Origin: Toxorhynchites rutilus septentrionalis
Lineage: Eukaryota; Arthropoda; Insecta; Diptera; Culicidae
DNA: 64,000 bases
Direction of reading: 5' to 3'
Assembly: GCF_029784135.1 (NCBI RefSeq)
Contig: NC_073746.1
Location: forward strand, 34,143,378 to 34,207,377
In this document: one piece after another, positions 54,280 through 64,000 of the stretch
Layout: every line of letters begins with the position of its first letter
How positions within the stretch are numbered: the first letter of the stretch is position 1
Notes under the pieces: model-generated
Seen by the model: only the letters and a program-made list of their open reading frames with translations
Databases searched by the model: none
Told to the model about the DNA's origin: nothing
Made by a program: the position numbers and the translations under genes

Positions 54280-55562
54280 TTAGGCTGTCAAAAAAGTCCT
54301 GCGGTATTTCCGCGAGGTGTCGTTGTAAGCGCGTAGTTCTAGTTGTATTCATTGTATCGAGTCATACTATAGCTTGTTGGAAAGGTATTTTTGCGCGCTA
54401 TAATATAGTTCTTGACAGTGTTTTGTTTGGTTAAGTCGTTCGTGAGTTATAGTGTCGCAAATATGGAGCAAAATAAAGAGAAAATCCGACATATTTTACA
54501 GTACTAGTATGACAAAGGCAAAAATGCATCTAAAGCTGCCAATAAAATTTGTGCAGTTTATGGACCCGATACAGTTTCCATTTCCACCACACAACGATGG
54601 TTTCAACGTTTTCGTTCTGGTGTAGAGGTCGTCGAATATGCGCCACGCTCCCGGAAGGCCTGTCGTCGAAAATTGCGACAAAATCGCTGAATTATCCGAG
54701 AAAGACCGGCATAGTAGCAGCCGTAGCACCGGACAAGAGCTGGGGATAAGTCATCAAATCGTTATTAACAATTTGAAGAAGCTTGGATTCACAAAGAAGC
54801 TCGATGTATTGGTGCCACACACGTTGACGCAAAAAAACATCTTTGACCGTATCGACGCATGTGAATCGCTGCTGAATCGCAACAAAATCGACCCGTTTCT
54901 GAAGCGGATGGTGACTGGCGATGAAAAGTGGGTCACTTACGACAACGTGAAGCGCAAACGGTCGTGGTCGAAGCCCGCTGAAGCGGCTCAGACGGTGGCC
55001 AAGCCCTCATTAACGGCCAGGAAGGTTCTGCTGTGTGTTTGGTGGGATTGTCAAGGAATAATTTATTATGAGCTGCTTCCCTATGGCCAAACGCTCAATT
55101 CGGACCTGTACTGCCAACAACTGGACCGCTTGAAGGTAGCACTCATGAAGAAGAGTCCATCTTTGACAAACAGAGACCGCATTGTCTTCCATCAGGACAA
55201 CGCCAGGCCACACACTTCTTTGGTGACGCGCCAGAAGCTCCGGGAGCTCGGATGGGAGGTTCTTTTGCATCCGCCGTATAGTCCGGACCTTGCACCAAGT
55301 GACTACCACCTGTTTTTGTCCATGGTGAACGAGCTAGGTAGTCTGAAGTTAGCCACAAAAGAGGCCTGTGAAAATTGGCTATCCGAGTTTTTTGCCAATA
55401 AGGAAGCGAGCTTCTATAACAGGGGTATTATGAAGTTGGCATCTCGTTGGGAACAAGTCATCGAACAAAACGGCGCATATTTGACTTAAAGATGATTGCA
55501 ACTAATTTTATGAACAAATGAAAATTCAAAAAAAATACCGCAGGACTTTTTTGACAGCCTAA
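54280..55562 (+). mobile_element. mariner element 2 (defective)
   Basis: A 1.28-kb element with near-perfect terminal repeats: TTAGGCTGTCAAAAAAGTCC at the left and the complement of TTAGGCTGTCAAAAAAGTCC at the right, continuing through TGCGGTATTT. TA flanks both ends (54278-54279 and 55563-55564). It carries one broken DD34D transposase. The ends differ entirely from those of mariner 1 although the transposases are similar. Confidence 0.93.
54463..55489 (+). pseudogene. mariner transposase 2, one stop and one frameshift
   Basis: The start ATG at 54463 gives MEQNKEKIRHILQY, then a TAG at 54505-54507. The frame continues with KAANKICAVYGPDTV and TTQRWFQRFRSGVEVV. A 1-base loss near 54650 shifts it into the long frame at 54638-55489 (GRPVVENCDKIAELSEKDRH). 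The helix-turn-helix RSTGQELGISHQIVINNLKK, the WVPHELT-equivalent LVPHTLTQ, and the catalytic motifs VTGDEKW, FHQDNARPH and SPDLAPSDYHLF are all present, with 34 residues between the second and third aspartates. The C-terminus QNGAYLT is intact. Only these two lesions are evident, so inactivation seems recent. Confidence 0.93.
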
Positions 55563-57105
55563 TATATCACACATCGTCGGGTTGATTGATTGTAGAGGAA
55601 TTCTCCCGGTTACCTTCTAAGGTTTTCCAAAGACTACAATCCGCGATTGGGGTTGAAGACTACGCACATTGAATAGTGGAATATATCGCTGGTCCGATTG
55701 GTTTGAGAGGAGTTTTCTTGGTTACCTTCTCAGGTTTCCTACAGTTAAATCTTCGCAGTTGCGATTGAATTTCGATAACGGATGCATGCGAGAGGTTGTT
55801 GTTACAGGTTTTCCTTCTCAGGATACCTAAAGACCGTTGCCGCGTGTTGAGATATGAGTTCGCGTTTCTAGAATCACATCACTTACCGCAGTGAATCCTG
55901 ATTTTTCTTAACCATTCCCACTAACAACTATTCGTTCCATGATAAACGCTAGGGAACCACGCTATAGAGGCGAGCCTTCTGGTTTTCGAGCAGCGAATAT
56001 CATACTAACATTCCTTCCCTTCCCCTGGTGACTGTAAGGACGTGGCCGGCGTCGTTATTGACCATTTAAAGCTCGAATCATCGAAAATTGCACAACGAGA
56101 ATGATTTGCTAGTCCCAAGCGTCATTCTGTGTGATCTTTGTGCAATTTCGTTGGTTCAGGTCTATCACGGAGAGCAACTACGAATTGTACAGTCTACCCA
56201 AACTCAAGCTCAAGCTCAAAACTCGACATTATAATATCAGATTATTTTCAGACACAATTCTCGTGCAAGATTTTTCATCCACTTGCAAATAACATGTTTC
56301 TCCGTTACATGGAATAAATGTTTCATACATAAAATATGATAGAATGAAAACAGCCCTGAATCCGACAATTCTTTCTTCGAGTTTTGCTCTTATCAACACA
56401 TTCGGTGATCCATTTTTATTTTTTATATAGATAGAAGAAGGTATAGGAGTGCATTTTATCACATTAAAATCCATTTCCACTTTCGAACGAAGATCAATTT
56501 CGTTACCGCAAATATCAAATGGACTAACAACGCTTGTCAATATGTAATTGTAGAACACACGCGAATTAAATTTCTCGAATTTTCCCATTTTCCTTCAGAG
56601 TTTTCCAAAAATTTTCAATTGTCATGTTGGGTTGGAGTATGTTTGGTTGAAATATGTGCATTATTTTTATGGGACCCCCTCTTTCCAGAGGAGGACGGGG
56701 TCTCATACCATCATAGAGACATTTCTCGTACCCAAAAACCCTCACATACTAAATTTGGCATCGTTTGCTCTATTAGTTCTCGAGTTATGCAGAAATTTGT
56801 GTTTCGTTTGTATGGCAAGAGTTAAAATAAAAAACATTTATCGATCCCTAAAACTTCTGTATTTCAAGTTTGATTCCATTTGCTCCTAATTAGTTCTCGA
56901 GTTATTCAGCACACTTCCCCACCATATAAACATTTATTGCACCCTAAACGCCCCCCTTCCCTTAAAGAGGAGGAAAGGGTCTCGAACCATCATAGGAACC
57001 TTCCCAGGCCCCAAAATCCCCCACATACCAAGTTTCATGATGATCGGTTCAGCAATTTCCGAGTCCATAAGACTCAGACAGAAATCCATTTTTATAGATA
57101 TAGAT

Positions 57106-57975
57106 ACTAAAAAGTGTTTACTCGGTGATGACATCATATCTAATACCGAATCGTATTTGTATTAATGAGAAACACCTATGATGTTTACCGACCCGCAAAG
57201 TGTTGCAAAGTGTGTGTTTATGCAAGCCTAACCCAATCTATGAATTATTATTAATTTTCTTTATTTTTTCGATTGCCTGATTGATATATCCGTTACCTCC
57301 GAGGTGCGTCCATTTTGTCACCACAAATTGTATCTGGTTCAAAATGTGCAAATGAAGAGCAAAAAAAACACATCCAGAAAAATAGATACGAAACGTTTCC
57401 ATGTTCACTCATGTTCACGTATGCAGCTGAAAACTCTTCAACGCTTCCATCCGTGTTGAAAATGGGGGCCTATCTTTAGATGCAGAACAAGCATCCTATA
57501 CTGTAACAGATGGAGATCTTGGGTGGCTCTTCCAAATTCACACCTTCCAGCTTGCAGGAGTGCTAGGAACAACCCTTCGATTCGTCAATGCATGGTTGAA
57601 GCTTTTTTCCCTCGTCTTCGCTGCAAGCCGGAAGGGAAATTCCTGATAGCAGACATGCTTTGAATAAATATAAACTGTCATTCATCTTCGGGCAAATATT
57701 GTCGTTTGTCATCCTTTTCAGACTTGTCGCCTGACAAGACATCCAGCATTATGTTACGTGCTGCCCTACCGCCCCCGACAATCCAGCAGCTCGGGTATGA
57801 TGCTGTCGGAAACAGAGACATATTCCACATTGATGAATGACTCTCGATTGCATTTCTGTGCAACGAACGATTGGCGAATGTAACGTTTCGGGTATATTTC
57901 ATCGTTTTATTAAAAAGCTGAAAACAATTTAGCCGAATTTCTAGGAGTACGAAAAATTCATTCATAATCAACACT
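57106..57975. other. No recognisable feature
   Basis: No coding similarity or element ends recognised between the Helitron-like end and the next MITE. A frame on the minus strand at 57678-58133 runs into the MITE and is not credible as a gene. Confidence 0.4.
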
Positions 57976-58243
57976 AGGGGCTTAGAATGGAGGGGAGTAA
58001 GTGATTTGTTCGATTTCTCTTCATCAATTTTTTGTTGAGTTGATATCTCAACTGCAAAAACGTTCCAATTTGAGTTTGCTATAGAATCCAATAGATGAGG
58101 TTCTGACCTATCTTCACACCTACCAGCTTGCATGGTGAAATACAGCTGGAAACGAGTTTGCAGCTAAGTTATGACCAAAAGAAAGAGAGTCGGTGTAGAG
58201 AAATCGATGATATCACTTACACCCCTTTCATTTTGAGCTCCTC
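57976..58243. mobile_element. MITE family 1, copy 3
   Basis: Same family as 185-439 and 41605-41851: AGGGGCTTAGAATGGAGGGG at the left, CAAAAACGTTCCAATTTGAG and TTGCTATAGAATCCAATAG inside, and CACTTACACCCCTTTCATTT then TGAGCTCCTC at the right. It carries a short extra segment near 58105-58125 relative to copy 1. Non-coding. Confidence 0.7.
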
Positions 58244-58807
58244 ACAAGATACTAATACTCTTGAAAGTTTCTCATGGCATTATTAAATGATACAATGAGA
58301 TTAATCATCCACTCACCGAAACACCCGTTTCGTTGCTGCGCTGATTGTGGCGTGTTTACGAAACCCGCCCATCAAAATTATCCCAGCCTTGATCTACACT
58401 CCCCTTCTGCGCTCCGCCGTTCCAAACTGCGTTTGTAACCCTCGACAATAATTCCTTAAACGATAATGGCTCTCTTAATGCCATCGTAGGTATTGTTGAT
58501 GTGGAGGCTATTCGAGAACCTGAGCCTGAGTACGTGAAAAGAGGATACATCAATTGCCGCTTGTGAAGGGATGCTTTCAACGTGAATTATCGCTGCCACC
58601 GAAACGGAACTTGAACCGTTTGAGGCCAAATAAGCCGCCACGATGGAGGGTGTGCTCGATCGGTTGTATGCCAGGCGAAACAGCCAGGCCCTTCATTACC
58701 AAGATTATTCGTTCCCCGACAATACCGACACATACCTGTGTTCGGTAGTACCCGGAAATAGGTTTGCTATTCATAACCACATGAGTGCTGTTTGGGAAAG
58801 TGATGTA

Positions 58808-59235
58808 CAGGGAAACTTCGATATAACGTACCCTCGTTATAACGTACCCTCGATATAACGTCACTCGATATAACGTACACATTTCCAAAGTGTAGAGGAA
58901 AAAAAATTTTTTTTTTCTGACAATGAACAATGAATTATCTGTATTGTGATGCTAAAACAAGTTTTGTACCTTCAATCAATCCCGAAATATAGCTGGTTTT
59001 GTAATTCCGGATTCTAAATGAATCATGCTTTAATCAACAGTACGAAGGGAAACATCATGAGATAGGTTGGCTTCGTCTTCTGATTGAAGTTATTCATTGA
59101 CTTTACTAAAACAGTAATACAATAATGTATTATAGACTACGTTTGTGAGTACTTTATTATGCTTCGATATAACGTACAATTCGATACAACGTACAATTTT
59201 GAAAGTGAAATGTACGTTATATCGAAGTTTACCTG
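58808..59235. mobile_element. pogo/Tigger-like MITE (TTCGATATAACGTAC family)
   Basis: The ends are CAGGGAAACTTCGATATAAC and the complement of CAGGTAAACTTCGATATAAC, both continuing GTAC, with TA outside (58806-58807 and 59236-59237). The motif TCGATATAACGTAC recurs four times at the left end (58818-58878) and three times at the right (about 59165-59224). Such arrays probably bind transposase (inference). No coding sequence. Confidence 0.85.
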
Positions 59236-59768
59236 TAGTAGCTTTCCGCAAGTCCCCAACAGGAAAGCTTGATGTTTCGTCTTCAACAGTAGTACTGGAG
59301 ATGTTGTGATGTAGTGGAGATGTGTCTGAAACGCGCCTGCCGGGCAATTTGACCCGCCTGATTTTCTCGTAAACCAGCAAGAATAGAAATGCAATGGATA
59401 TAGGCAATCGTGCTAGTCAATGATAGAATCCTACCATGGAAGTTTTACATTTGTAACATGCTTTAAGAAAATAAGGAAAATAATTTTCTTTGGAAGCGAT
59501 TTTCGATGTAATTTTCTACATAATTTCTATAAGGTTTTTGTTGCTTGAACCCGATTCAGAGGCGATGACTGAGGGTCATATTTATTGAGTCGAGTTCCCA
59601 GTGAATATCTCATATGAAGAAAATGGTAAGAAAGGATTCATTTCCTTCTCACTTTGATATTTTCCGCCTCAGCTTACCATCGGGCAGTACGGCATACCCT
59701 CGATCGAGGCAATTTGCTCGCTTTCGGCCGGATAACATTCTCACGAGAGAATCAGCTAGTATGTGAGG

Positions 59769-59985
59769 GATGCCAGATGATTTTTTCAAATATCTCTGCA
59801 TGGCACGAATAAATGTCTTCAAATGTAATCATAATGAACAAAAATGAGCAAACCATCACGATATTCCTAAATCATGTTCGGTAAATCACACATACAATTG
59901 TTTTCACATACTTTGAAATGACCTCAATATGTTTTCACAAAATTAAATGTCTTCAAAACGAAAACATGTCTTCACATCTGGCATC
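59769..59985. mobile_element. Short inverted-repeat element (GATGCCAGATG ends)
   Basis: GATGCCAGATG at 59769-59779 and its exact complement CATCTGGCATC at 59975-59985 bracket an AT-rich core with repeats of CTTCAAATGT/CTTCAAAAC type. No target duplication was verified, so the element call is tentative. Confidence 0.45.
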
Positions 59986-60751
59986 TATATTATGTGCTCA
60001 GAGAATGCAGGAAAACAAGAGCGCGCACTGGAGAATTAATGCACGAATACTGGGAGAAAACGCTCACCGGAGAAACAGTTTCTCCTCTTCGCTTGTGGAC
60101 ATGAAGGGAATAGATTAATGGAATCTCTCATTCATACAAGCTGTTTCTATGAGCTTTATAGTCTCTGAGAGAATCAACTCATGGGCATATTATACTTCTG
60201 CTGGGCCATTTAACACCGTTTAATTGGAAATTTAGAATTTGGGTGCCTTACAAAATAAAATTCGTAGCACTTTTGTTATTAAGTATCTAAAATACAGAAC
60301 GATTACAGATAACTGAGGGTTAACTAAACTACGCACTGACGTAGTTGTTACCTTAAATTTGAAGAGCACGGTCAAGATAAATCAATTTTCGCTTAGGGGG
60401 TGCGTACTACACACTTCTCCTATACTTCAAAATTAAATTGATTCGGATTTTTCGTTTTCACTTCTTCTACACGCTACCCTGTAGAGATAGAGTATTCAAA
60501 AGGCTAATGCTGTAGTATTGTTAGGTTCAATCGTGTGTACATTCTATTTGGTTTATAGGATAGGGTGGTTTTAAACCGACCCCTCTTGGATCTCAGGAAT
60601 AGTTCATCCTGTCATATCTTTAGTAGTGTCAAAGGAAAGGCTGACAATTTCATTGTCTGGTGAACTTTTCTAGCTTCCAAGGTCTTAGCGGCATATTGGG
60701 GTCTCAGTGGTTTGAAAAAAAAAAGACAAAGTCAAGAGCTGACAATTAAAA
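59986..60751. other. No recognisable feature
   Basis: No coding similarity or element ends recognised. Confidence 0.4.
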
Positions 60752-60930
60752 TACAGGTCGGACTCGATTATCCGGAGACTCGATTATCCGGGATTCGATT
60801 ATCTGGAATTTTAGACTCGATTATCCGGAGTATTTAATTTTTGATTTTTCTTATTTTTAGATATGATATTATGAATCATTTGTATAATAATTCGATATTG
60901 GATAATCAATACGGGCTTGTCTAGCTTAAC

Positions 60931-61355
60931 TAGTAGAATACAGCTATTTATTAAACATGGAAATTCAAAATGGCCGCCATCACAAAATGGCGCCATATAT
61001 AATTTTTTTTCAAAATCTATCAATAAGGGCATCAAATGAAAGTGCTTCACTAGTAGAACACAGCTATTTATGAAAAATCCAAAACCAAGATGGCTGCCGC
61101 TATAAAATGGCGGACTACATATTTTCTCAAAACCTCATTAATATGGGTATTAAATGAAAGGGCTTGACTAGTAGAATACTGTTATTTATGAAAAATGGAA
61201 ATTCATGATGGCTGCCACTACCAAATGACGGGCTACATATTTTCTCAAAACCCCATTCATATGGGTATCAAATGAAAGGGCTTGAATAGTAGATCACGGT
61301 AGATCATGAAAAATCCAAATCCAAGATGACCGCAATCACAAAATAGCAAATTACT
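60931..61355. repeat. Tandem array, 118-120-bp unit, about 3.5 copies
   Basis: Units start TAGTAGAATACAGC or similar at 60931, 61051, 61169 and 61287 (partial). Each holds ATTTATGAAAAATCC or similar, AAGATGGCTGCC, AAATGGCG and GGGTATCAAATGAAAG. Non-coding. Confidence 0.85.
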
Positions 61356-61589
61356 TTATTAAACGGTTTTATTTAGCTTGAACTGTTTGTATGCATGTTT
61401 GCATGTCTATAGGGTTGTCCCACATCGATAGAAATTTGATCAATTTATAAAACACCTTTATCTCTGCTGTTATTTTAAAACCGCTTATCTTGAAAAATCC
61501 AATTTAGATGCCACTACAAAATAGCTGATTCCATATCATCTAAAAAAAAGATTGATTGAGATGTGTGTATCAATCTGATAGAAAACATA

Positions 61590-62110
61590 TTTGTTGGAAA
61601 TTATAAGCAAATTCATAAAATCTCATGAACATGATGGTATAACACGACAAACATATTTAAAGGGCCTATTTACTATTAAAAAGACAATAAATTACAAATA
61701 TTTTTTTAAATATCTCGAGAATGGCTACATTTAGAAGGAGATTGATTATCACCTTTTTTGTTTCAAATCACATCAGGATTCATAATTTGTGGCTAAAAAT
61801 GATTGCTAACATACAAAAACTCGAAGTTTTCCTAAATTCCTGAAAATTCGATGTTCCACAAAGTTCGTCAAAAATAGTTTTACCATCTTGAGCTCATTTT
61901 TTGAATTTTATACATAACATCTATGTATCTATGTATGAAAAAAAAAAAATTAAAAAATATGTATTTTGGATAATGCAAATTGAATTTTGTAAATAAAAAA
62001 TGAGTACTAATTTTTTTTTCTCAGTGTACATTTTATTCATATTCAACCATCAATACTCTATAACTCTTTCTAATACACTATTTCGATACGACTTATAGTT
62101 TTTGAGATAT
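61590..62110 (+). repeat. Dispersed repeat R, contiguous copy
   Basis: The uninterrupted version of the sequence split at 27376-28780: GTTGGAAATTATAAGCAAAT, AATATCTCGAGAATGGCTAC, TTTGTTTCAAATCACATCAG, AAATAGTTTTACCATCTTGA and CATCAATACTCTATAACTCT in order. It forms part of the interior of the pogo-like element at 60754-62698. R elsewhere may therefore derive from relatives of that element (inference). Confidence 0.7.
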
Positions 62111-62700
62111 AAATTATCAAAGATTTCTCTTACTCAAATCGATACGCCCTTTTCAAAAGTTACGCTTGAGTCAAAAAAATTCCCAATTGCTGTGGAAAAC
62201 TCATATTACCTCCAACCCAAACGGAATACACACTTGGAATCAAAAATACAAGTTTTTAAAATCTGCATTTTTAGAACGATTTCATTTGGAATTGCTGATA
62301 ATAATGTTTTAGTACAAAATAATTAGGCAAGAAACAGTTAGCAGTTATCACACCTCTCCTTCATTAGTCTAGGGCATTGATAAGACTAAAATAAAATCGT
62401 GGGGCACGTTGGATTTCCATTATACACAATTAGTGACTTCATCATATGTTCTTAACATCACTACAATATAGATATAAACAATTGCTGGTGAAAATTCCAG
62501 CAAAATCTTCAAAAATCATGATTTCTACCCAACCGTACATAAAAAAGCCACTAAAATTCCACCTTAACGTTCAAAGGTAACATTTTCTCTTAAACCTAGT
62601 CATATTTGAAATGTAAAAAGAATTTATTTTTTCCAAACTTTATATAATCGAGTCCAAAATTGTATACAATCGAATCACATATAATCGAGTCCGACCTGCA

Positions 62701-64000
62701 TTCCAAAGTTGAGAGAAAGGATGACAATAGATAGCATAACATTAACTTAAACTTCATGGGATCTTATGAAAAGCATATCATATTATTAAATCTCAATGAA
62801 ATAGTTGCTATGAAATAAAAACTTTATAACAAGAAAATATTGAAAAATATGTATATCAATTTGTGACAAAAGATACAGAATTGAGCACAGAATCAAATTT
62901 TGCAAAAGCAATAGAGTCTCCTGGTACCGAAAAACATGCTGTATAAAACACAAATTGAGGTCAGCAGTAAATGATCTTGAAGAATTACACTTGAGATACA
63001 TGCCTTCTGTTGGATGGCACTGAAACTCCCAGTGAAACTTTTGCCATCTCAATGTAGATAGAGGAGGAGCAGTATCTTATGAGGTGATATGCACATGCGG
63101 TTGATTTATATAATTACATTTTGAATTTTATTTTTCTGTTAACGAGAAGCTTTCCTACATGTCATTCTTTAATATTTGAACCGCCCTATAACTATGACGA
63201 CTGATCAAACGTGGAAAAGAAACCCAAAATTGATTCCAGTCGGTGATTTCACGTGCAAATTTAGCTTTTGCGGCTTCAATATTGATCATTTTGAGTAAAA
63301 TCCAATAAAATAATAAAATAATTTATTAGTCGAAATTTAAAATTATTCAAATAATTGTTCCGATGGGGTGAAACGAACAGTTTGCCAGTGGGAGTGAGAT
63401 GGACTGAGAAAAATATATTTATTCCTTACTGAAAGGTGTAGTCCTACTTCAAAAAATAGGATAGTCATGTTGATCAATCATTTTGTTTGGGAATGACTAG
63501 TTTAGAATTGAATGCGGAGACACGATATTACGAAGCTCGGGTATCACAACGTATTGTGCTCTGATTAGATAATAGAATGGAAATCGATCCAATGGTGTGA
63601 ATGTGAATGAAATCCAAGCTGTTAGAATTTTCATTGACCTGTAACTATTGAAGTATGCAAAAATCATGTTACGTTAATATACAATATATAAAAGCAAGTA
63701 GTACAGTAAATAGTGCCAAAATCCATATTACTCGTTCAAAAACAATCATGAATAGCTCTTAATCGCAAGTGATCTAAGAGACACTTCTGCAAACGCAGCT
63801 GTCACATATGTCACAGTTTCGAATCCGATTCCTCTTCTCTGCGGAAATAATAGGACTTCCCTGTGCCTGGGATGCACATGTGGTACAGACGGAACCATGA
63901 ATCGACATAAATCATAAGACTAGAAGACAAAAGTAGAATAGATTAGGCAGAACGAAGACACATACACATACTCGTTGTTTTGTGTAGAATGTATTTACCC
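62701..64000. other. No recognisable feature
   Basis: AT-rich sequence without coding similarity, element ends or repeat pairs that I recognise. Confidence 0.4.

Larger units (their letters stand above)
45437..56217 (+). mobile_element. Unidentified ~1.9-kb retroelement, expanded to 10.8 kb by nested insertions
   Basis: Bounded by an exact 8-bp duplication AAAACTCG (45429-45436 and 56218-56225). It starts CTCCGTGTTCGGTTTGG and ends in a short repeated tail CTCAAGCTCAAGCTC. Removing LINE D, the TTAA-flanked MITE and mariner 2 leaves about 1.9 kb with no long open frame. The duplication and repeated 3' tail suggest a non-autonomous non-LTR retroelement, with the plus orientation taken from the tail. 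I do not recognise the family. Frames at 53319-53594 and 53871-54188 show no domain. Confidence 0.55.
45283..57104 (-). mobile_element. Helitron-like element split by a 10.8-kb nested insertion
   Basis: The two halves, 45283-45436 and 56226-57104, belong to one element. On the minus strand the 5' end is TCTATATCTATAAAAATGG (at 57104) and the 3' end is GCCGGGTCAGCTAG (at 45283). The flanking bases A and T are as expected for Helitron insertion. At the break, CTACCAAAACTCG on the left joins ACATTATAATATCAG on the right, which are contiguous in the copy at 43101. No helicase coding is seen. The Helitron class is inferred from the termini. Confidence 0.6.
60754..62698. mobile_element. pogo-like element (ACTCGATTATCCGG family), non-coding
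   Basis: The left end is CAGGTCGGACTCGATTATCC and the right end is the complement of CAGGTCGGACTCGATTATAT, an 18-bp match starting CAGGTCGGACTCGATTAT. TA precedes the left end (60752-60753); the right flank is CA, probably a mutated TA. CTCGATTATCCGG or a close form recurs four times in the first 80 bases, and ATAATCGAGTCC recurs at the right end. It is 1.9 kb, the size of an autonomous pogo, but no transposase is recognisable. It contains a tandem array and a copy of repeat R. Confidence 0.75.

Overview
This is a eukaryotic window that I read as intergenic DNA from a mosquito-like dipteran, probably culicine. That is an inference: it is AT-rich and almost entirely mobile DNA, with mariner, piggyBac and pogo-like elements, a Helitron-like family, tRNA-headed SINEs and several non-LTR retrotransposons of the I superfamily (endonuclease, reverse transcriptase and RNase H). 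I find no convincing host gene, rRNA, functional tRNA, CRISPR array or bacterial operon. One short stretch (2093-2377, minus) could be a host exon.

Layout. 1-3.6 kb: two MITEs and otherwise plain sequence. 3.6-5.2 kb: a broken mariner (TA target site, DD34D transposase) followed by a tRNA-derived SINE. 5.3-11.1 kb: an old decayed LINE (copy A, minus) that was hit by a SINE (11-bp target duplication) and by a piggyBac element (TTAA duplication, perfect 15-bp terminal repeats). 11.2-11.9 kb: a near-perfect 758-bp palindrome. 12.1-19.0 kb: a full-length but broken I-type LINE (copy B, minus, 13-bp target duplication) split by an 809-bp solo LTR with a 5-bp duplication. 20.7-22.9 kb: a 5'-truncated copy (C). 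23-25.6 kb: a Helitron-like fragment and a remnant of an unfamiliar transposase-like gene. 25.8-28.8 kb: a composite of inverted repeats. 28.8-32.1 kb: a different, broken LINE without RNase H (copy G, plus). 33.7-43.0 kb: copies of a family with terminal hairpins and an internal minisatellite, a short LINE fragment (E), a foldback element and pogo-like MITEs, one of which carries a nested TTAA-flanked element. 45.3-57.1 kb: a deep nest in which a Helitron-like element contains a ~1.9-kb unidentified retroelement, and that contains an intact LINE (D, both ORFs open), a piggyBac-type MITE (itself carrying a SINE) and a second broken mariner. 58-62.7 kb: MITEs and two pogo-like elements with repeated subterminal motifs. 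The last 1.3 kb holds nothing I recognise.

The element copies do not act as a pathway. D is the only element here with complete reading frames, so it is the only plausible autonomous mobiliser. A, B, C, E, G, the piggyBac and both mariners are broken by stops, frameshifts, truncations or insertions. Target-site duplications let the order of insertions be read directly in several places. Percent identities, ages and database names were not computed.
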